Under the pieces are notes generated by a model that saw nothing but the letters and a program-made list of their open reading frames with translations, had not been told where the DNA came from and made no database searches. The translations under genes and the position numbers were made by a program. Shown here piece after piece: positions 26,648 to 38,441 of a stretch of 64,000 bases of DNA (positions within the stretch are counted from its first letter, which is position 1; every line of letters begins with the position of its first letter). The stretch is from Polyangiaceae bacterium (GTDB lineage: Bacteria > Myxococcota_A > Polyangia > Polyangiales > Polyangiaceae), in assembly GCA_013361525.1 (NCBI GenBank), contig JABFXY010000049.1, positions 146,747 to 210,746 on the forward strand, in the 5' to 3' direction.

Positions 26648-28771
26648 CTACGGGCCAGTCTCGATCGGTGGGGAACCGCCTGGGTCGATGCGTCGGATAA
26701 GTAAGGCTTGAATGTCTCCGTACTGATCTTTGCTGTCCTTCCCCTTGTCAATCTTGAGCAGCGGGTTCCTTTCGATGTGTGGGATGACGTCCTCATGGAC
26801 ACGGATGAGCCTTATTTCGCCACCGGGTCGAACGACGCGGACGAGCTCCGCGAGGCAAGCATCCGTAATGTTGTTCGAGAGGATGCGGTCGTAATAGTAA
26901 AAGACACTCCAATTGGAGAAGGCGACGTCGAACGACGCATCGGGAAATGGCAGCTTCGAGGCGTCGCCCTGTTTGAATTTGGGCCCTCCGGGCAGCTGGG
27001 GCGGAACGCCCGCGATGTCGACTCCCGTAGCGTCGGCGCCCGCGGCTTGGAGCTGGCGAGTGAACGCTCCGTGGCCGGAGCCGACATCGATGACGGTCCG
27101 CCCCCTAAGGCTTTCAAGCTCCACCGCCCATTCCGGCGCCCCCCGTTCCACGAGCACCTCGAGGGTCTTGTCGGTGATTGAGAACGTCTGGCCGTGAACT
27201 TTGATCTGCCCCTGCCCGGGCATGATCACCTCACCCGCCGCGGGCAATTCGACGTGTGTGAGCGGCTCCGCGCCGCTACGCAGGTAGCTTCGTGGGTCGA
27301 CCCGGACGCGTGTCGAAGCGTTTGTCAGCGCAGCCTTCTGGCCGAGCATGATTCGCTCGCCGCCCTGACGAAGGAACTCCGGCGGTTTGTTCAGGCCGAA
27401 CCGAATGGCCGGGCTGTTCTTCAGATTGATGTAATCGATACCGCGGACACCGTACTCCGGATCCACGTCCGGCAGACCGAGCTTGTCGGCCGCGTCATCG
27501 GCGCCGTTTCTTACGGCGTAGTCGATGTCGCTGCGTGTCTTGTGCTTCGAAAGCCCCCCGTTCAAGTCCTTGAACGGTAGGTCGGTATCGAGGTTGCGAC
27601 GCTGTCCTTTTGCGGCACTGCCGACGACGTAGATGTCCTCGCCGAGCTGATCGGCGCCGCGCTGAATCGCCTCGATCTCGTGCGGGCGTAGATCACCGAG
27701 GCGAACCGCTTCCTCCGCAACGGGAGGCGGAGCAGGCTCTAGAGCAATCTCCTCTGGGCCTGCTTTGGCGACGGGCTCGTTTTCGACGGCAGTGCGAACC
27801 GGCTCCGCTTTGGCGGCCGGCGCCGGCAATGCTTTGACGACCGGCGGCGCCGGCTCTGCAACGGGCGGTTCCGAAGCGACTTGGAGAAGCGGCTCGTTTT
27901 CGACTCTCGAATAGCCCGGGTCCGCCTTTTCGGCGAACCCGTAGCGCTCACCAATTTTGCGTGCGGCCAGGTTGCCGGGGCGGCCTCCCAACCCACCCGC
28001 GACGAACCCTGCACCTGCGCCCCAGAGGCGCGCTTGAAGCTCCGTCGCGCCCATTGCGCGTGCACCGCGCTCGGCCACCTCCGTCGCGACAGTTCCTATC
28101 GCGAGGGGCGTGGCGACCTTTACGAACGCAGCTCCCCAAGCCGCCCTCGCTCCCCAACCCGCGGCCATGTAGCCCGACGCCATGCCTCCTGTCATGAGCG
28201 TCAGCCCACCCCAAAGAAGAGCGTTCAAGACGAGCGGCGCATTGCCGGCCTCATGCTTCATCTGCTGGGGCGGAATCGCCAGCGCCGTGTCGCCGCCGAT
28301 CAGCGTGCGCGCGCTGGTTCGAATGAGCCGACCGCCGCATTGGCACTTTTCTTCGATCCGTGCGAGCGGCCTTCGATTGACGAATACCGTGCTGCTGCCG
28401 CTCGCGACGACATCGTCGTCGTGGCCCACGGTATCCAGCCCCGCGCGGCTGGCCTCTTTGCCTTCGATGAATGTGTCTTCGGAGCCGGTCTCGATCACGC
28501 TGCAGCTCGGGCCGTCATTCTCCGCCTCACCGAGATGCAGCCCGAGGAGCCCACCACCAGCGACGGCCGCGGTGGCTCCGCCGGCGGCGACCATCGTCGT
28601 CCCCACGGTTGCACCCGCGACGACGGCTGCAACGCCACCGGTGGCGACGACCACCGCCGCTCCTGCGACGACGACCAAGGCGGCGCCGACGCACAATCCG
28701 ATCTTCATCCAGGCGGCGGCCATCGTGTGGCCGACCTCGTCCCCCCTTCGCGCCGCAAGCTGCCCGGGCAT
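26648..28771 (-). CDS. T6SS prePAAR/PAAR effector with nucleotidyltransferase-like and methyltransferase domains
   Basis: 707 residues. Residues 6-15, AARRGDEVGH, match the prePAAR motif AARxxDxxxH exactly. A Gly/Ala/Val-rich membrane region follows (23-80), then a PAAR domain (about 86-165: SGSSTVFVNRRPLARIEEKC, GGRLIRTSARTLIGG), a second hydrophobic segment (180-230) and a Pro/Glu/Ala linker (290-350). The C-terminus has two enzyme-like parts. Residues 360-470 have a polymerase-beta-type nucleotidyltransferase pattern (VVGSAAKG, SDIDYAV with D415/D417). Residues 540-690 form a class I SAM-methyltransferase (TVIDVGSGHGAF, GVDIAG, LVRVVRPGGEIRL). Upstream lie vgrG and an Eag chaperone, as expected for class I prePAAR effectors. 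The tip role is solid; the toxic activity is inference. Confidence 0.85.
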   Translation of the reverse strand: MPGQLAARRGDEVGHTMAAAWMKIGLCVGAALVVVAGAAVVVATGGVAAVVAGATVGTTMVAAGGATAAVAGGGLLGLHLGEAENDGPSCSVIETGSEDTFIEGKEASRAGLDTVGHDDDVVASGSSTVFVNRRPLARIEEKCQCGGRLIRTSARTLIGGDTALAIPPQQMKHEAGNAPLVLNALLWGGLTLMTGGMASGYMAAGWGARAAWGAAFVKVATPLAIGTVATEVAERGARAMGATELQARLWGAGAGFVAGGLGGRPGNLAARKIGERYGFAEKADPGYSRVENEPLLQVASEPPVAEPAPPVVKALPAPAAKAEPVRTAVENEPVAKAGPEEIALEPAPPPVAEEAVRLGDLRPHEIEAIQRGADQLGEDIYVVGSAAKGQRRNLDTDLPFKDLNGGLSKHKTRSDIDYAVRNGADDAADKLGLPDVDPEYGVRGIDYINLKNSPAIRFGLNKPPEFLRQGGERIMLGQKAALTNASTRVRVDPRSYLRSGAEPLTHVELPAAGEVIMPGQGQIKVHGQTFSITDKTLEVLVERGAPEWAVELESLRGRTVIDVGSGHGAFTRQLQAAGADATGVDIAGVPPQLPGGPKFKQGDASKLPFPDASFDVAFSNWSVFYYYDRILSNNITDACLAELVRVVRPGGEIRLIRVHEDVIPHIERNPLLKIDKGKDSKDQYGDIQALLIRRIDPGGSPPIETGP

Positions 28772-28780
28772 CGCGAGCTC

Positions 28781-29230
28781 CTACACGGACTGGGAGAAGC
28801 GTATCGTCGAAATGATTTGCGAAAGCAGCGGCGCCTGCGCCTCGGCTTCGCTCTTCATGCAGGTGGTCGCGATGCTGATGACCGTCTGCCCGTCGCGGAT
28901 CATAAAGAGCGATTGCGAGACCGGCCCCGCAGGCCCCTTCCACGAAAAGCGCAACACGATGCTCTCGCGTCCGCCGATCGTCGTCGTCCTGCGGTTCTCC
29001 AGATCCAGCCCCTCGAGCTGGCGCGCCACTAGGACGAGCTGGTGATCGGCGTACGACGGGAGATCTCCGAGTGGAGGCGCCAGGCGGTCTTTGGTCATCA
29101 CGACGCTCGCGGCCATGGGCGACGAGCTCGATGGCGCCGAAAACGACACAAGTGTCTTATCGGTCCAGTCCGAAGGTACATCGAATGCAAGAATCGCGTC
29201 TTGATAGGTAGACATGGTGGCCGCATTCAT
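28781..29230 (-). CDS. Eag-type T6SS effector chaperone (DUF1795/DcrB-like)
   Basis: 149 residues, no signal peptide. The sequence fits DUF1795: an N-terminal YQDAILAFDVPSDWTDKTLV, a central ENRRTTTIGGRESIVLRF, and a C-terminal SQIISTIRFS. DUF1795 Eag proteins bind the transmembrane segments of prePAAR effectors and shield them before loading onto VgrG. Its ATG overlaps the vgrG stop (ATGA at 29230-29227) and it ends 9 nt before the effector's start, so vgrG, chaperone and effector are co-translated. An internal ATG at 29215 is a possible alternative start. Confidence 0.85.
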   Translation of the reverse strand: MNAATMSTYQDAILAFDVPSDWTDKTLVSFSAPSSSSPMAASVVMTKDRLAPPLGDLPSYADHQLVLVARQLEGLDLENRRTTTIGGRESIVLRFSWKGPAGPVSQSLFMIRDGQTVISIATTCMKSEAEAQAPLLSQIISTIRFSQSV

Positions 29231-31452
29231 TCATTGGTTGACAGGGCGACGTCGATCACGAGTGGCGGACCGAGGCGCGCCTGAGCGAACGCCTCCGGCT
29301 TCGTCCCCGTGGCCGGCAACGGCGTGAGCACGCGCGCCGCGTCGATGGTGGCACCGCCGGAGCGCGGCGGCCTGGGTTCATGAGGCTCTGCGGCCGGCGC
29401 GAGTGTCTTCACGTGCACTTCGGCGCCGACGGGCTGTCCGGCGAGGCTCGAAGGTCCACAATTGATTTCGCACGTACCACCCTGCGTCGCATCCGCACGG
29501 ATCCTCCCGCCCGTGAGTTGAATCCCCTCCACGGCGTCGACGAAAACAGCACCACCTTTGAGCGTCAGCGTCGCTCCGTGCCCGGTCGTCAGGACAATTT
29601 CATCGGGGAGAATCTGAATGCCGCAACCATTCGTGCCGACGAGCGTCGAATGTGCTGCGAGTGCGGTGACGATATCCATGCGGCCGACGAAGGCGGCGCG
29701 GTCGACGCCTACGTGCATCACCGCCTGATCGCCGACGTACTCCGTCTTTATCCCGCCGATGTGCGCCGTTCGATGGGCCCCGACCGCGCTCACTTCGCTG
29801 CCGCCGACATTCGTGCTCTTGCTCGCGAGTACCGTCGAAGCAAAATCGCGTTTGATGACCTCGCTGTAGTCGCGCTCTGCCTGAATGTGGAGTCGCTCGC
29901 GACCTTTTGCGTCGTCGAACATGAGCTCGTTGAAGCCGCCGGCGCCACGCGAGCTGCACGTCTTCAGCCCACTCCGAGTCTTGTGTTCGGGAAGTTTGTA
30001 AGGGACGGGGGTCGTTGCATTGAAGACGCGCCCGACCACGACGGGGCGGTCCGGATCACCGTCGAAGAATTCGACGAGCACTTCTTGTCCCACGCGGGGC
30101 AACGTGACGGTGCCGTACGCGCTGCCGGCCCAGGCTTGACTGACACGCATCCAACAAGAGCTGTGTTCGTCGAGCTGGCCTTCGCGGTCCCAATGGAACT
30201 GCACGCGGCACCGTCCGAACGAATCGGTGTGGATCTCTTCGCCTCGCGGGCCAACGACCACCGCGCTCTGCACGCCGAAGATGCGCGGCCGGGGCGTCAC
30301 TTCGGCTGGGACGAATGGGTCGCTCGCGAACACCGCTTGGACGTCGAATTCCCAGCCGGCTCGGTCGCCGCGCAACTTGGAAGTGGAGACGATGAATCCG
30401 GTTTCGACGCCGAGCTCGCTTCGCGGGTGGCCGTCGATCGCAAAGGCGGCGCCCGGACACAACTCGATCATGTTGGTCGACAAATGAACCGCGCGGTTGC
30501 CGCCTCGATGGGCCGCGAGCTTCCGAGCTGCCAAAGTGTTTGCCTCGGCCTCGTCCTCGTGGGCGTCGGCCGGCGGGCTCGACTCCGGTCCCTCGACGAC
30601 GAAGGCTCCGTGCTCGTAGACGTACCGCTCGTATTTGGCTTCGGACTGTGCGTGGTCGGGTCCAGCCTGCACCGTCAGGGGGCGATCCATCGGCCGCCTG
30701 AAGTCCTCACTTCGCAGGGTGACGACGGCCGAACGGCTCTCGTGGTGAACCTTTACCTTCGTAACGAACGCGTGGCGCACGTCTGCGTGGACACTGTCGG
30801 TGAACGGGATTCGCCGCAGTGGCTCTGCCGGCACCGGCGCGCGATCGGTGAGGACGAGCCGCGTCTCGTGCTCGGGTGTCCACTGCTCGGAGGGGGACGC
30901 CGGCGGGTCCGGTGCAAAGTAGTAGGTAATGCCGGCCCGCTCCATCAATCGCGATATGAATGCGAAGTCTGTCTCGCGGTATTGGACACAATACTCCAGG
31001 CGCGGATACACCTCGGCGAGGTCGACGCGCGGCTCGATATCGAGCTCTGCGAGGATCGTCAGGACGATGTCGCGCACGCTCTTGTGCTGAAAGATGCGGC
31101 AGTTCTCACGCAGCTTCGCGCGCCACAGCGACGGGACGATCTTGAGCGAATAGGTGGACAGGCCCTCCGGCTCGACGCGAAGGAGGGATGCGGCCGAACA
31201 GAACCCATTCCACGTGCGTGACTGCATGACCCCTGGCGCGACCAGCGTCTGCATGCGCAACGACGCGCCCATCGACACGACGCTCGCGAGATCGATGTCG
31301 GCGTCCGGCGCACGCACGACGAGATCGACTTCGAACGGTCGACTCAATGCATCGGTGACGGTCAGCTCGCGAACATCGAAAGGATGATCCCCGCGCGCGA
31401 GGGCGAGCTCGAACGAAGGAATATTGAGGGTGGCCAGTTCCGGTAGGCGCAT
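29227..31452 (-). CDS. vgrG: VgrG, T6SS spike protein
   Basis: 741 residues from ATG 31452; the frame extends 38 codons upstream in Arg-rich, unlikely sequence. The N-terminal gp27-like region (RPFEVDLVVRAPDADIDLAS, YRETDFAFISRLMERAGITYYF) is followed by the gp5-like OB fold (DSFGRCRVQFHWDREG, WAGSAYGTVTLPRVGQEVLV, GDPDRPVVVGRVFN) and the gp5-like repeat stem. A C-terminal extension of about 80 residues has no recognised domain and may serve as an effector-binding tail. VgrG trimers cap the Hcp tube and carry PAAR proteins. It is the first gene of the effector operon, with a sigma54-like promoter just upstream. Confidence 0.93.
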   Translation of the reverse strand: MRLPELATLNIPSFELALARGDHPFDVRELTVTDALSRPFEVDLVVRAPDADIDLASVVSMGASLRMQTLVAPGVMQSRTWNGFCSAASLLRVEPEGLSTYSLKIVPSLWRAKLRENCRIFQHKSVRDIVLTILAELDIEPRVDLAEVYPRLEYCVQYRETDFAFISRLMERAGITYYFAPDPPASPSEQWTPEHETRLVLTDRAPVPAEPLRRIPFTDSVHADVRHAFVTKVKVHHESRSAVVTLRSEDFRRPMDRPLTVQAGPDHAQSEAKYERYVYEHGAFVVEGPESSPPADAHEDEAEANTLAARKLAAHRGGNRAVHLSTNMIELCPGAAFAIDGHPRSELGVETGFIVSTSKLRGDRAGWEFDVQAVFASDPFVPAEVTPRPRIFGVQSAVVVGPRGEEIHTDSFGRCRVQFHWDREGQLDEHSSCWMRVSQAWAGSAYGTVTLPRVGQEVLVEFFDGDPDRPVVVGRVFNATTPVPYKLPEHKTRSGLKTCSSRGAGGFNELMFDDAKGRERLHIQAERDYSEVIKRDFASTVLASKSTNVGGSEVSAVGAHRTAHIGGIKTEYVGDQAVMHVGVDRAAFVGRMDIVTALAAHSTLVGTNGCGIQILPDEIVLTTGHGATLTLKGGAVFVDAVEGIQLTGGRIRADATQGGTCEINCGPSSLAGQPVGAEVHVKTLAPAAEPHEPRPPRSGGATIDAARVLTPLPATGTKPEAFAQARLGPPLVIDVALSTNE

Positions 31453-31471
31453 GGTCCGAAGCCGTCGCAAA

Positions 31472-31486
31472 GCAGACGGTGTGCCA
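31472..31486 (-). promoter_or_regulatory. Candidate sigma54 (-24/-12) promoter for the vgrG operon
   Basis: Read on the minus strand: TGGCAC-ACCGT-CTGC. The -24 GG and -12 GC dinucleotides are 10 nt apart, as sigma54 requires; TGGCAC is perfect and CTGC differs from TTGC by one base. The adjacent divergent gene encodes a sigma54 activator. Caveat: the predicted transcript start (~31460) leaves a leader of only about 8 nt before the vgrG ATG. Confidence 0.45.
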
Positions 31487-31631
31487 CCACATCGGGTTCG
31501 AATTCCTCGCCGAACCGAGCCCGCGCTGCGCCTCGATGCGTCGCACTGCGGTCCGCCCCGTCGCACTGGACGTGTCCATGTCCGCCCGAAGACTGGTAGT
31601 CAGCGAACGAGGACGACATTAGGGTCGGCTC

Positions 31632-32994
<1,363 letters not shown>

Positions 32995-33005
<11 letters not shown>

Positions 33006-36000
33006 CCGCCCTCAAGCTCGCAATGGCAGGCGTGGCCAGCCACGCCTCGCGGCCGCCGGGGATCCTCTCGAGGGACCGTGCGATTGCCTCCGCCCACACG
33101 ATGGCCTCGGCGCGGGCTTGTTCGGCGTCGGCGGCTCGCCCGGCGGCGTGGAGAGCGCCGACGAGCAGAGCACGAAGCGCGGCTCGCTCGGAAAGATACG
33201 TGGCCGCGCCCTCCGCCTCGCGCAGGCTGGCATCGAGCAACCGGCACGCGTCCTCGGCTTTGGCCTCGGCGAGAAGGGCGCTCCCGAGGACGTGCGCGGC
33301 GAGGCTCCGCGCTTCGGGGTAACGCTCGGCGAGGACGTGCTGCGCTTCTCGGACCGCCGTCGCTCGATCCCCCTCGATGCGGGCGCATGCAGCGAGCAAC
33401 GCGCGGGCGACCGACCTCGGATACGCGTCGATCGCGTGGACGTACGCCTCTGCGAGCGGCCGCGCGGACACCGCGTCGCCTCGGCGAATGGCGCCGACGG
33501 CCGGCAACAGCGCGCCCCAAAGCACCCACATGACGAGGCCGGCTTCGCGGGCGAAGGCGTTGTTTTCAGCGATGTCCTCGCGAACGCCGGCTGTAATTCC
33601 GCAATCGAGCGACGTCTGCGCGCGGAAGAAGCGGGCACACGCTTCTCCCATTCGATCGGAGGTCTTCCGAAAGAGAAGAATGGCTTCGTCGTAAGCGGCG
33701 AGGGCCCCGCCGGGATCGCCGAGGCGATGCGCGAGGCGCTGCCCGCAGAGGAGCCACGCGCGAAAATTGCCGATATCGCCGTGCGCAACGAGGACCGCGT
33801 GGCCACGTTCGAGCAGGGCGCGGGCGACATCGGGACGCCCGAGATTGAGCGCACCGAGGCTCATGATGACGAGAGCGCCGCCGTGGGTGCGGCCGGGGAA
33901 GGCTCGTTCGACAGGCAATGCGAGATAAGCGTCGACGGCCTCCGCCGCGGCCTCCGCGCCATTGGCCGTTGCGCCGGCACAGAACAGCACGATCCCGAGC
34001 GCGAGGAACCAAGTCGGCGTCCCCGGCTCGAGGCCTTTCAAGGCTTCGCGACCGAAGGCGAGCGCCTCCTCGGAGCGAGCCTGGGCGCCCGTCGTGACCG
34101 ACAACATCGCGCGGCCGAGCCCGAGGTCGGCGTCCGATGCGCCCTCCGCGACGAGCCTCTTCGAAAGCCGCTCGAGCAGCGGAAAGTCGGACCCGGCGAA
34201 TGCAGCGAGCGCCGCCTCGCGCGTCCAACGGCGGCCACCGTCGACGTCGCCGCCGAGCTCGTAATGGCGAGCCAGAACGAGCGCGTCCGTCTCGCCGCTC
34301 TCCAAAAGGTATTTGGCCGCGGCGAGGTGCGCGTGCGCGCGATCATGGTCCGACAGCGAGGCATACGTCGCCTCGTGGAGAAACGCGTGTCGAAATGCAT
34401 AAACGCCGTCGAACAAGGCATTGACCACTTCGGCATTGCGCAATCGCTCCAGGGAGCGGGCCGCATCTTCGACATTCGAGCCTTCGTCACCGAGGACGGC
34501 CAGCGCGCCTTCGAGGAAAAACTGCTCGCCGAAGACGCTGGCTGCGCGGAGCAGCCGCCGGTCCTCCGGCTCGAGCGTCGAAAGGCGATCCATGGCGAGC
34601 GCGACGGCGGAAGGCGGAACCGCCTCCGGGTGGCCTCCACGCGTCACCCAGCGTGCGAGCTCTTCCAAATAGAAAGCATTGCCGCGAGCGCGCTCGACGA
34701 GGGTTCGAACCAACGATTCACTCGCTTGCGGCAGCACCTCGCGAAGGAGCGTCTCGGCTGCTCGATCAGGCAATGCGCGAAGTAGAATCGCGTGCTGGAC
34801 GGGCCACGGGACGACGCTCGACCCGGCCGAAGGGGGACGCGACGCGGCCGTCACGAGCACCGGAAGCTCGGCTCGCGCGGCATCGTCAATCAAGCGAAGG
34901 CTCGGGGTGTCCGCCCATTGAACGTCATCGAGGAGGAGCAAAAGGGGTCGTCCTCGCGTGTAATCGACGAGCCACGCGTGAAACCCCCGCTGAATGTATT
35001 CGGCGCGTAGGCGGGGATCTTTGCGCGCGGTGACCAAGGCGTTGCTGGGTGGCACTTCGAGCACCACGCCGAGGATCTCCGCGAGCGCTTCACGAAGGGC
35101 GGCATCGGTCGTGTGGCGCGCGATGGCATCACGCATATTGCCAATCTCGCCCCCGATGGCGCCGGCGACGATCTGCTGCGCGAGTCGGAATGCGTGGCCC
35201 GCGCCGAATGCGCTGCTTCGCGTCTTGACGATTGCGACGTCGCCGCGCCGGCTCGCGCGCTGAAGGATTTCGAATAGGAGTCTCGATTTGCCGATACCGG
35301 GCTCCGCCGTGATCGTCGCCGCGCGGAACGTTCGCTCCGTGACGAGGTCGTCCATCATCGATTGGACGACGGCCAGCTCCCGCTCGCGCGCGACGCAGGG
35401 CACTTGAATGCCGAGCAGCTCGCGGCGAGGCGCGCTGTGCGGGCTCACGATGACGAAACCTCCCGCGACCGGCGCGACGTCGTAGGCGTCGCCGACCAAT
35501 TGGCGGGTCAGCTCGTCGGCGAGGACGCGGCGCGGGTCTTTTCGCAACAGCGCACGCGCGCGCTCGATCAGCGAGCTGTCCACCCGGGGCAGGCCCTCTT
35601 CTGCCCAATCGGTGCAGATCGCGACACGGAGCGAGCGGCACGCGATCGACGCCGCATACGCGGATGCGACCGCACGGGCGGCTCGATCGCGCGAGGAAGC
35701 GGGCCCGCTCAAGACGGCGATCGACTCCTGACCGGCGGCATGACACGTGCCGCCGACCGAAAGCGCGCATTTGGTGAGCACGGTGTGCACCCAATCGACG
35801 ATCTTCGGGCTTCGGTCGTCGCTGGTCGGCTCGGCGACGAGCACGCTCACGAGCTCGCGCTGCGTACGGGAGACGTTCGCGGGCTCCGCGAGCACGCGGA
35901 CCGGTGCCGAGATCGGCTCCGCTCGTGCGACGTATGCGCGCGCCGCGCTCGAGCGGTCGAGGCGCGCTTCGGATTGTGCTGCGCGGGAGAGGCGCAGCAC

Positions 36001-36966
36001 ATCGGCAACCTGCATGCGTCGAAGCTCGAGCTCGTCGTGGGCGATGTCCGCGACGTAGGCACTCGCTTCGGACGTCGTCGCGATACCGGAGGTCACGCGG
36101 AAGGCCTCGACGAGGCGATCGCGGAACACGTCCGCTGACCCCGGCCTGCGGTCTCGGTCGCGCTCGAGCGCCCACGCGACGACATCGGCGATCGGGCGAG
36201 CGACGTCCGGTCGCGCGTGCGCCAGCGACGGCGCGGGCTCGTTCACGATCCGGCGCATGGTGGCGACCTCGTTCTCGGCGCGGAACAGCCGGCGGCCGGC
36301 GAGGCACTCCCACGCGACCACGCCGGCAGCCCAGACGTCGACCCGGCGATCGAGGCCGTCACCCAGGACCTGTTCGGGCGCCATGTACCCGATCTTTCCT
36401 TTGACGTTGCCGGTCGTCGTATCGAGCGCCGCGGTCGCCGACTTCGCGATGCCGAAGTCGGTGAGCCGTGTGACACCGTCGACGCCAATCATCAGGTTCG
36501 ACGGTGAGAAGTCTCGATGCACGAGGCCGAGCGGGCGCCCGGCATCGTCGACGAGCTCGTGCGCTGCATGCAGGCCCGCGAGTGCCTCGGACAACACCCG
36601 CGCAACGATGCGATCGGGTATCCCCGTGTCTCGTGCCCTTGCCTCTCGGAGCATGCCCCAAAGGGTCGTGCCCGCGACGTAATCCATCACCAGAAACAGT
36701 CCGCGCTCGTCCTCGCAGGCCTCGAGCACGGGCACCACGTTCGGGTGCCCGATCCGCGCGGCGAGGCTCGCCTCGTGGAGCAACATCGCAGCGGATGCAC
36801 CGCCCTTCTCGTACAAGTGCGGGTGGATGAGCTTGATCGCGACTTCGCGAAAGCCACCGCCGGTGACGACGCGCGCAAGATAAACGGTCGCGGTTCCTCC
36901 GGTGCCGATGGGAAGCAGCAGCTCGTAGCGGTTGCTTCCCGCGCCTCGCGCGACGAGCTGGTTCAT
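32995..36966 (-). CDS. Ser/Thr kinase - AAA ATPase - TPR signalling protein
   Basis: 1323 residues. Kinase domain (13-280): IGTGGTATVYLAR, VAIK (K45), HRDFSPSN, DFGIAK, GYMAPEQ, all catalytic residues present. Residues ~360-530 form a linker region with a weakly conserved cyclase-like character (ATSDDRSPKIVDWVHTVL). An AAA-type ATPase begins near 540 (Walker A EPGIGKSRLL at about 555; LLLLDDVQWAD). The C-terminal ~500 residues are helical repeats. The architecture is typical of myxobacterial kinase/STAND-like proteins. Its stop overlaps the end of the FHA-sigma54 activator gene, so the kinase that could phosphorylate an FHA ligand is next door. The start has AGGGA closely upstream. Confidence 0.9.
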
Positions 36967-36992
36967 GCGTCCCTCGTATCAGACACGCGCGG

Positions 36993-38069
36993 TCATGCCG
37001 GCATTCCGCCCACGCGTTCGTGCTCGTAAATCCGGAGGACGCTCAAGCAGAGCGACATCAGGATCGGGCCGACGATGACACCCATGAGGCCGAACATCTC
37101 GACGCCGCCGAGGAGCGAGACGAGGAGCGGCAGCGGGTGGACTTGGCCCTTCGACCCGACGAGCTTCGGACGAATTACGTAATCGGAGACGGCGGTAACG
37201 ATCAGCAGCCCCCAGAGAAACAGGAAGATCGCGTACCCGGTGTGTCCGGAGGCCGCGACGGCGATCGAGACCGGGATCCACACGACGGCGGTTCCGACAA
37301 CCGGCAAGAACGACGCGAGCATCGTCACCGTGCCCCAGAGCATCGGTTGTGAGACGCCCGCGATCGCGTAGCCGGTTCCGGCGAGGACACCTTGGACGAG
37401 CGCGGTGCCCATCGTGCCGACGAACGCGCTGCGCCCGACGGAGCGGAACTCGTGGACCAGCGCGCGCGTATGGCGCGGCTCGAGCGGCAGGATGTGCTCG
37501 AGCCTCCGCACGATCGCCGACCACTCGAGCAGGACGTAATACATGGTGAAGAACGCGATGACGGCGGTGAGCAAGACCGAGGTCATCGAGGTGAGCGCGG
37601 ACGCGAGGCCGCCCGCCGCCTTCTCCGACAAGGAGACGAGGGCGGTGTTGATTTGCGCGACGAAGACCTCGGGCGAGATGCGCATTCGCTCGAGCATCTT
37701 GAGGCCCCACGGACCGATCAGATCCTGCGCCGAGGGCGCGCGCATGTCGGAGACCATCTCGACGATCTCGGTGATGGCGATGTACGAGACGAGGCCGATC
37801 GAAAACAGCGTGACGAGGCCGCCGATGATCGTCGTGATCAACGCAGCGAGCGCTCGCTTGTAACGGAGCTTCGGCGCGAGCCAGCGATAGAGCGGCTCGC
37901 TGGTGAAGCCCATCGTGGTACCGAGGACGAGGCCCATCCAAACCGGGTGAGCGACGTATGCGGCGCCGATGATCGCGATGACGGCGATGGCGCTCAGACC
38001 GAGGCGCGTCGGCGGCTCCTTGTGGTGCTTCTTCGACTCGTCGTGATGCTCGCGAGGTCTCGGGCTCAC
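36993..38069 (-). CDS. AI-2E-type / PerM-like permease
   Basis: 358 residues with about eight membrane helices. The family pattern (LGLSAIAVIAIIGAAYVAHPV; AFVGTMGTALVQGVLAGTGYAIAGV; GTAVVWIPVSIAV) matches the AI-2E transporter family (TqsA/PerM, DUF20). Proteins of this family have been linked to quorum-signal export, Na+/H+ exchange or other substrates, so the cargo here is open. The N-terminal ~25 residues are His/Lys-rich (EHHDESKKHHKEPP), unusual for the family. Its start overlaps the upstream coiled-coil gene's stop by 4 nt (ATGA). Confidence 0.88.
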   Translation of the reverse strand: MSPRPREHHDESKKHHKEPPTRLGLSAIAVIAIIGAAYVAHPVWMGLVLGTTMGFTSEPLYRWLAPKLRYKRALAALITTIIGGLVTLFSIGLVSYIAITEIVEMVSDMRAPSAQDLIGPWGLKMLERMRISPEVFVAQINTALVSLSEKAAGGLASALTSMTSVLLTAVIAFFTMYYVLLEWSAIVRRLEHILPLEPRHTRALVHEFRSVGRSAFVGTMGTALVQGVLAGTGYAIAGVSQPMLWGTVTMLASFLPVVGTAVVWIPVSIAVAASGHTGYAIFLFLWGLLIVTAVSDYVIRPKLVGSKGQVHPLPLLVSLLGGVEMFGLMGVIVGPILMSLCLSVLRIYEHERVGGMPA

Positions 38070-38422
38070 TGCTTACCGAGCTTCCGCTTCAACGCGAGGA
38101 GCTCGTCATCGACCTCCTTCGCCATTTGGGCTTCTTTGCGAGCGCGCTCTTCGGCTTCGCGTTTGCGCTCTGCGACGCGGCGCTTCGCCTCTTCGAGCCG
38201 ACGCTGCTCCGCACGGGTGCGCTCCGCCGCGAGCTCCTCCTCCGTCGGCTCGGGGGGCGCGGCCTTCTTCTCGGCCTTCTTCTTTTGAGCTTCGTCGTCT
38301 TCTTCCTTCGACGGCGGCTCGTCCGTGCTCGGGCCGAACAGGCTCTCTTTCGCCTGTTTCACGGCCTTCTTCGCAGCCTTCTCCGCGATGCGATCGATCA
38401 GACCGTCGAGGAGCTTCTTCAT
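38066..38422 (-). CDS. Small charged coiled-coil protein
   Basis: 118 residues, starting MKKLLDGLIDRIAEKAAKKAV, then acidic/basic blocks with Glu/Lys/Arg heptads through the second half (EERARKEAQMAKEVDDEL). No signal or membrane segment; probably a cytoplasmic coiled coil. The ATGA overlap with the permease gene indicates a shared transcript. No known family recognised. Confidence 0.7.
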   Translation of the reverse strand: MKKLLDGLIDRIAEKAAKKAVKQAKESLFGPSTDEPPSKEEDDEAQKKKAEKKAAPPEPTEEELAAERTRAEQRRLEEAKRRVAERKREAEERARKEAQMAKEVDDELLALKRKLGKQ

Positions 38423-38441
38423 CGTGAGGCGATGTTATCAG

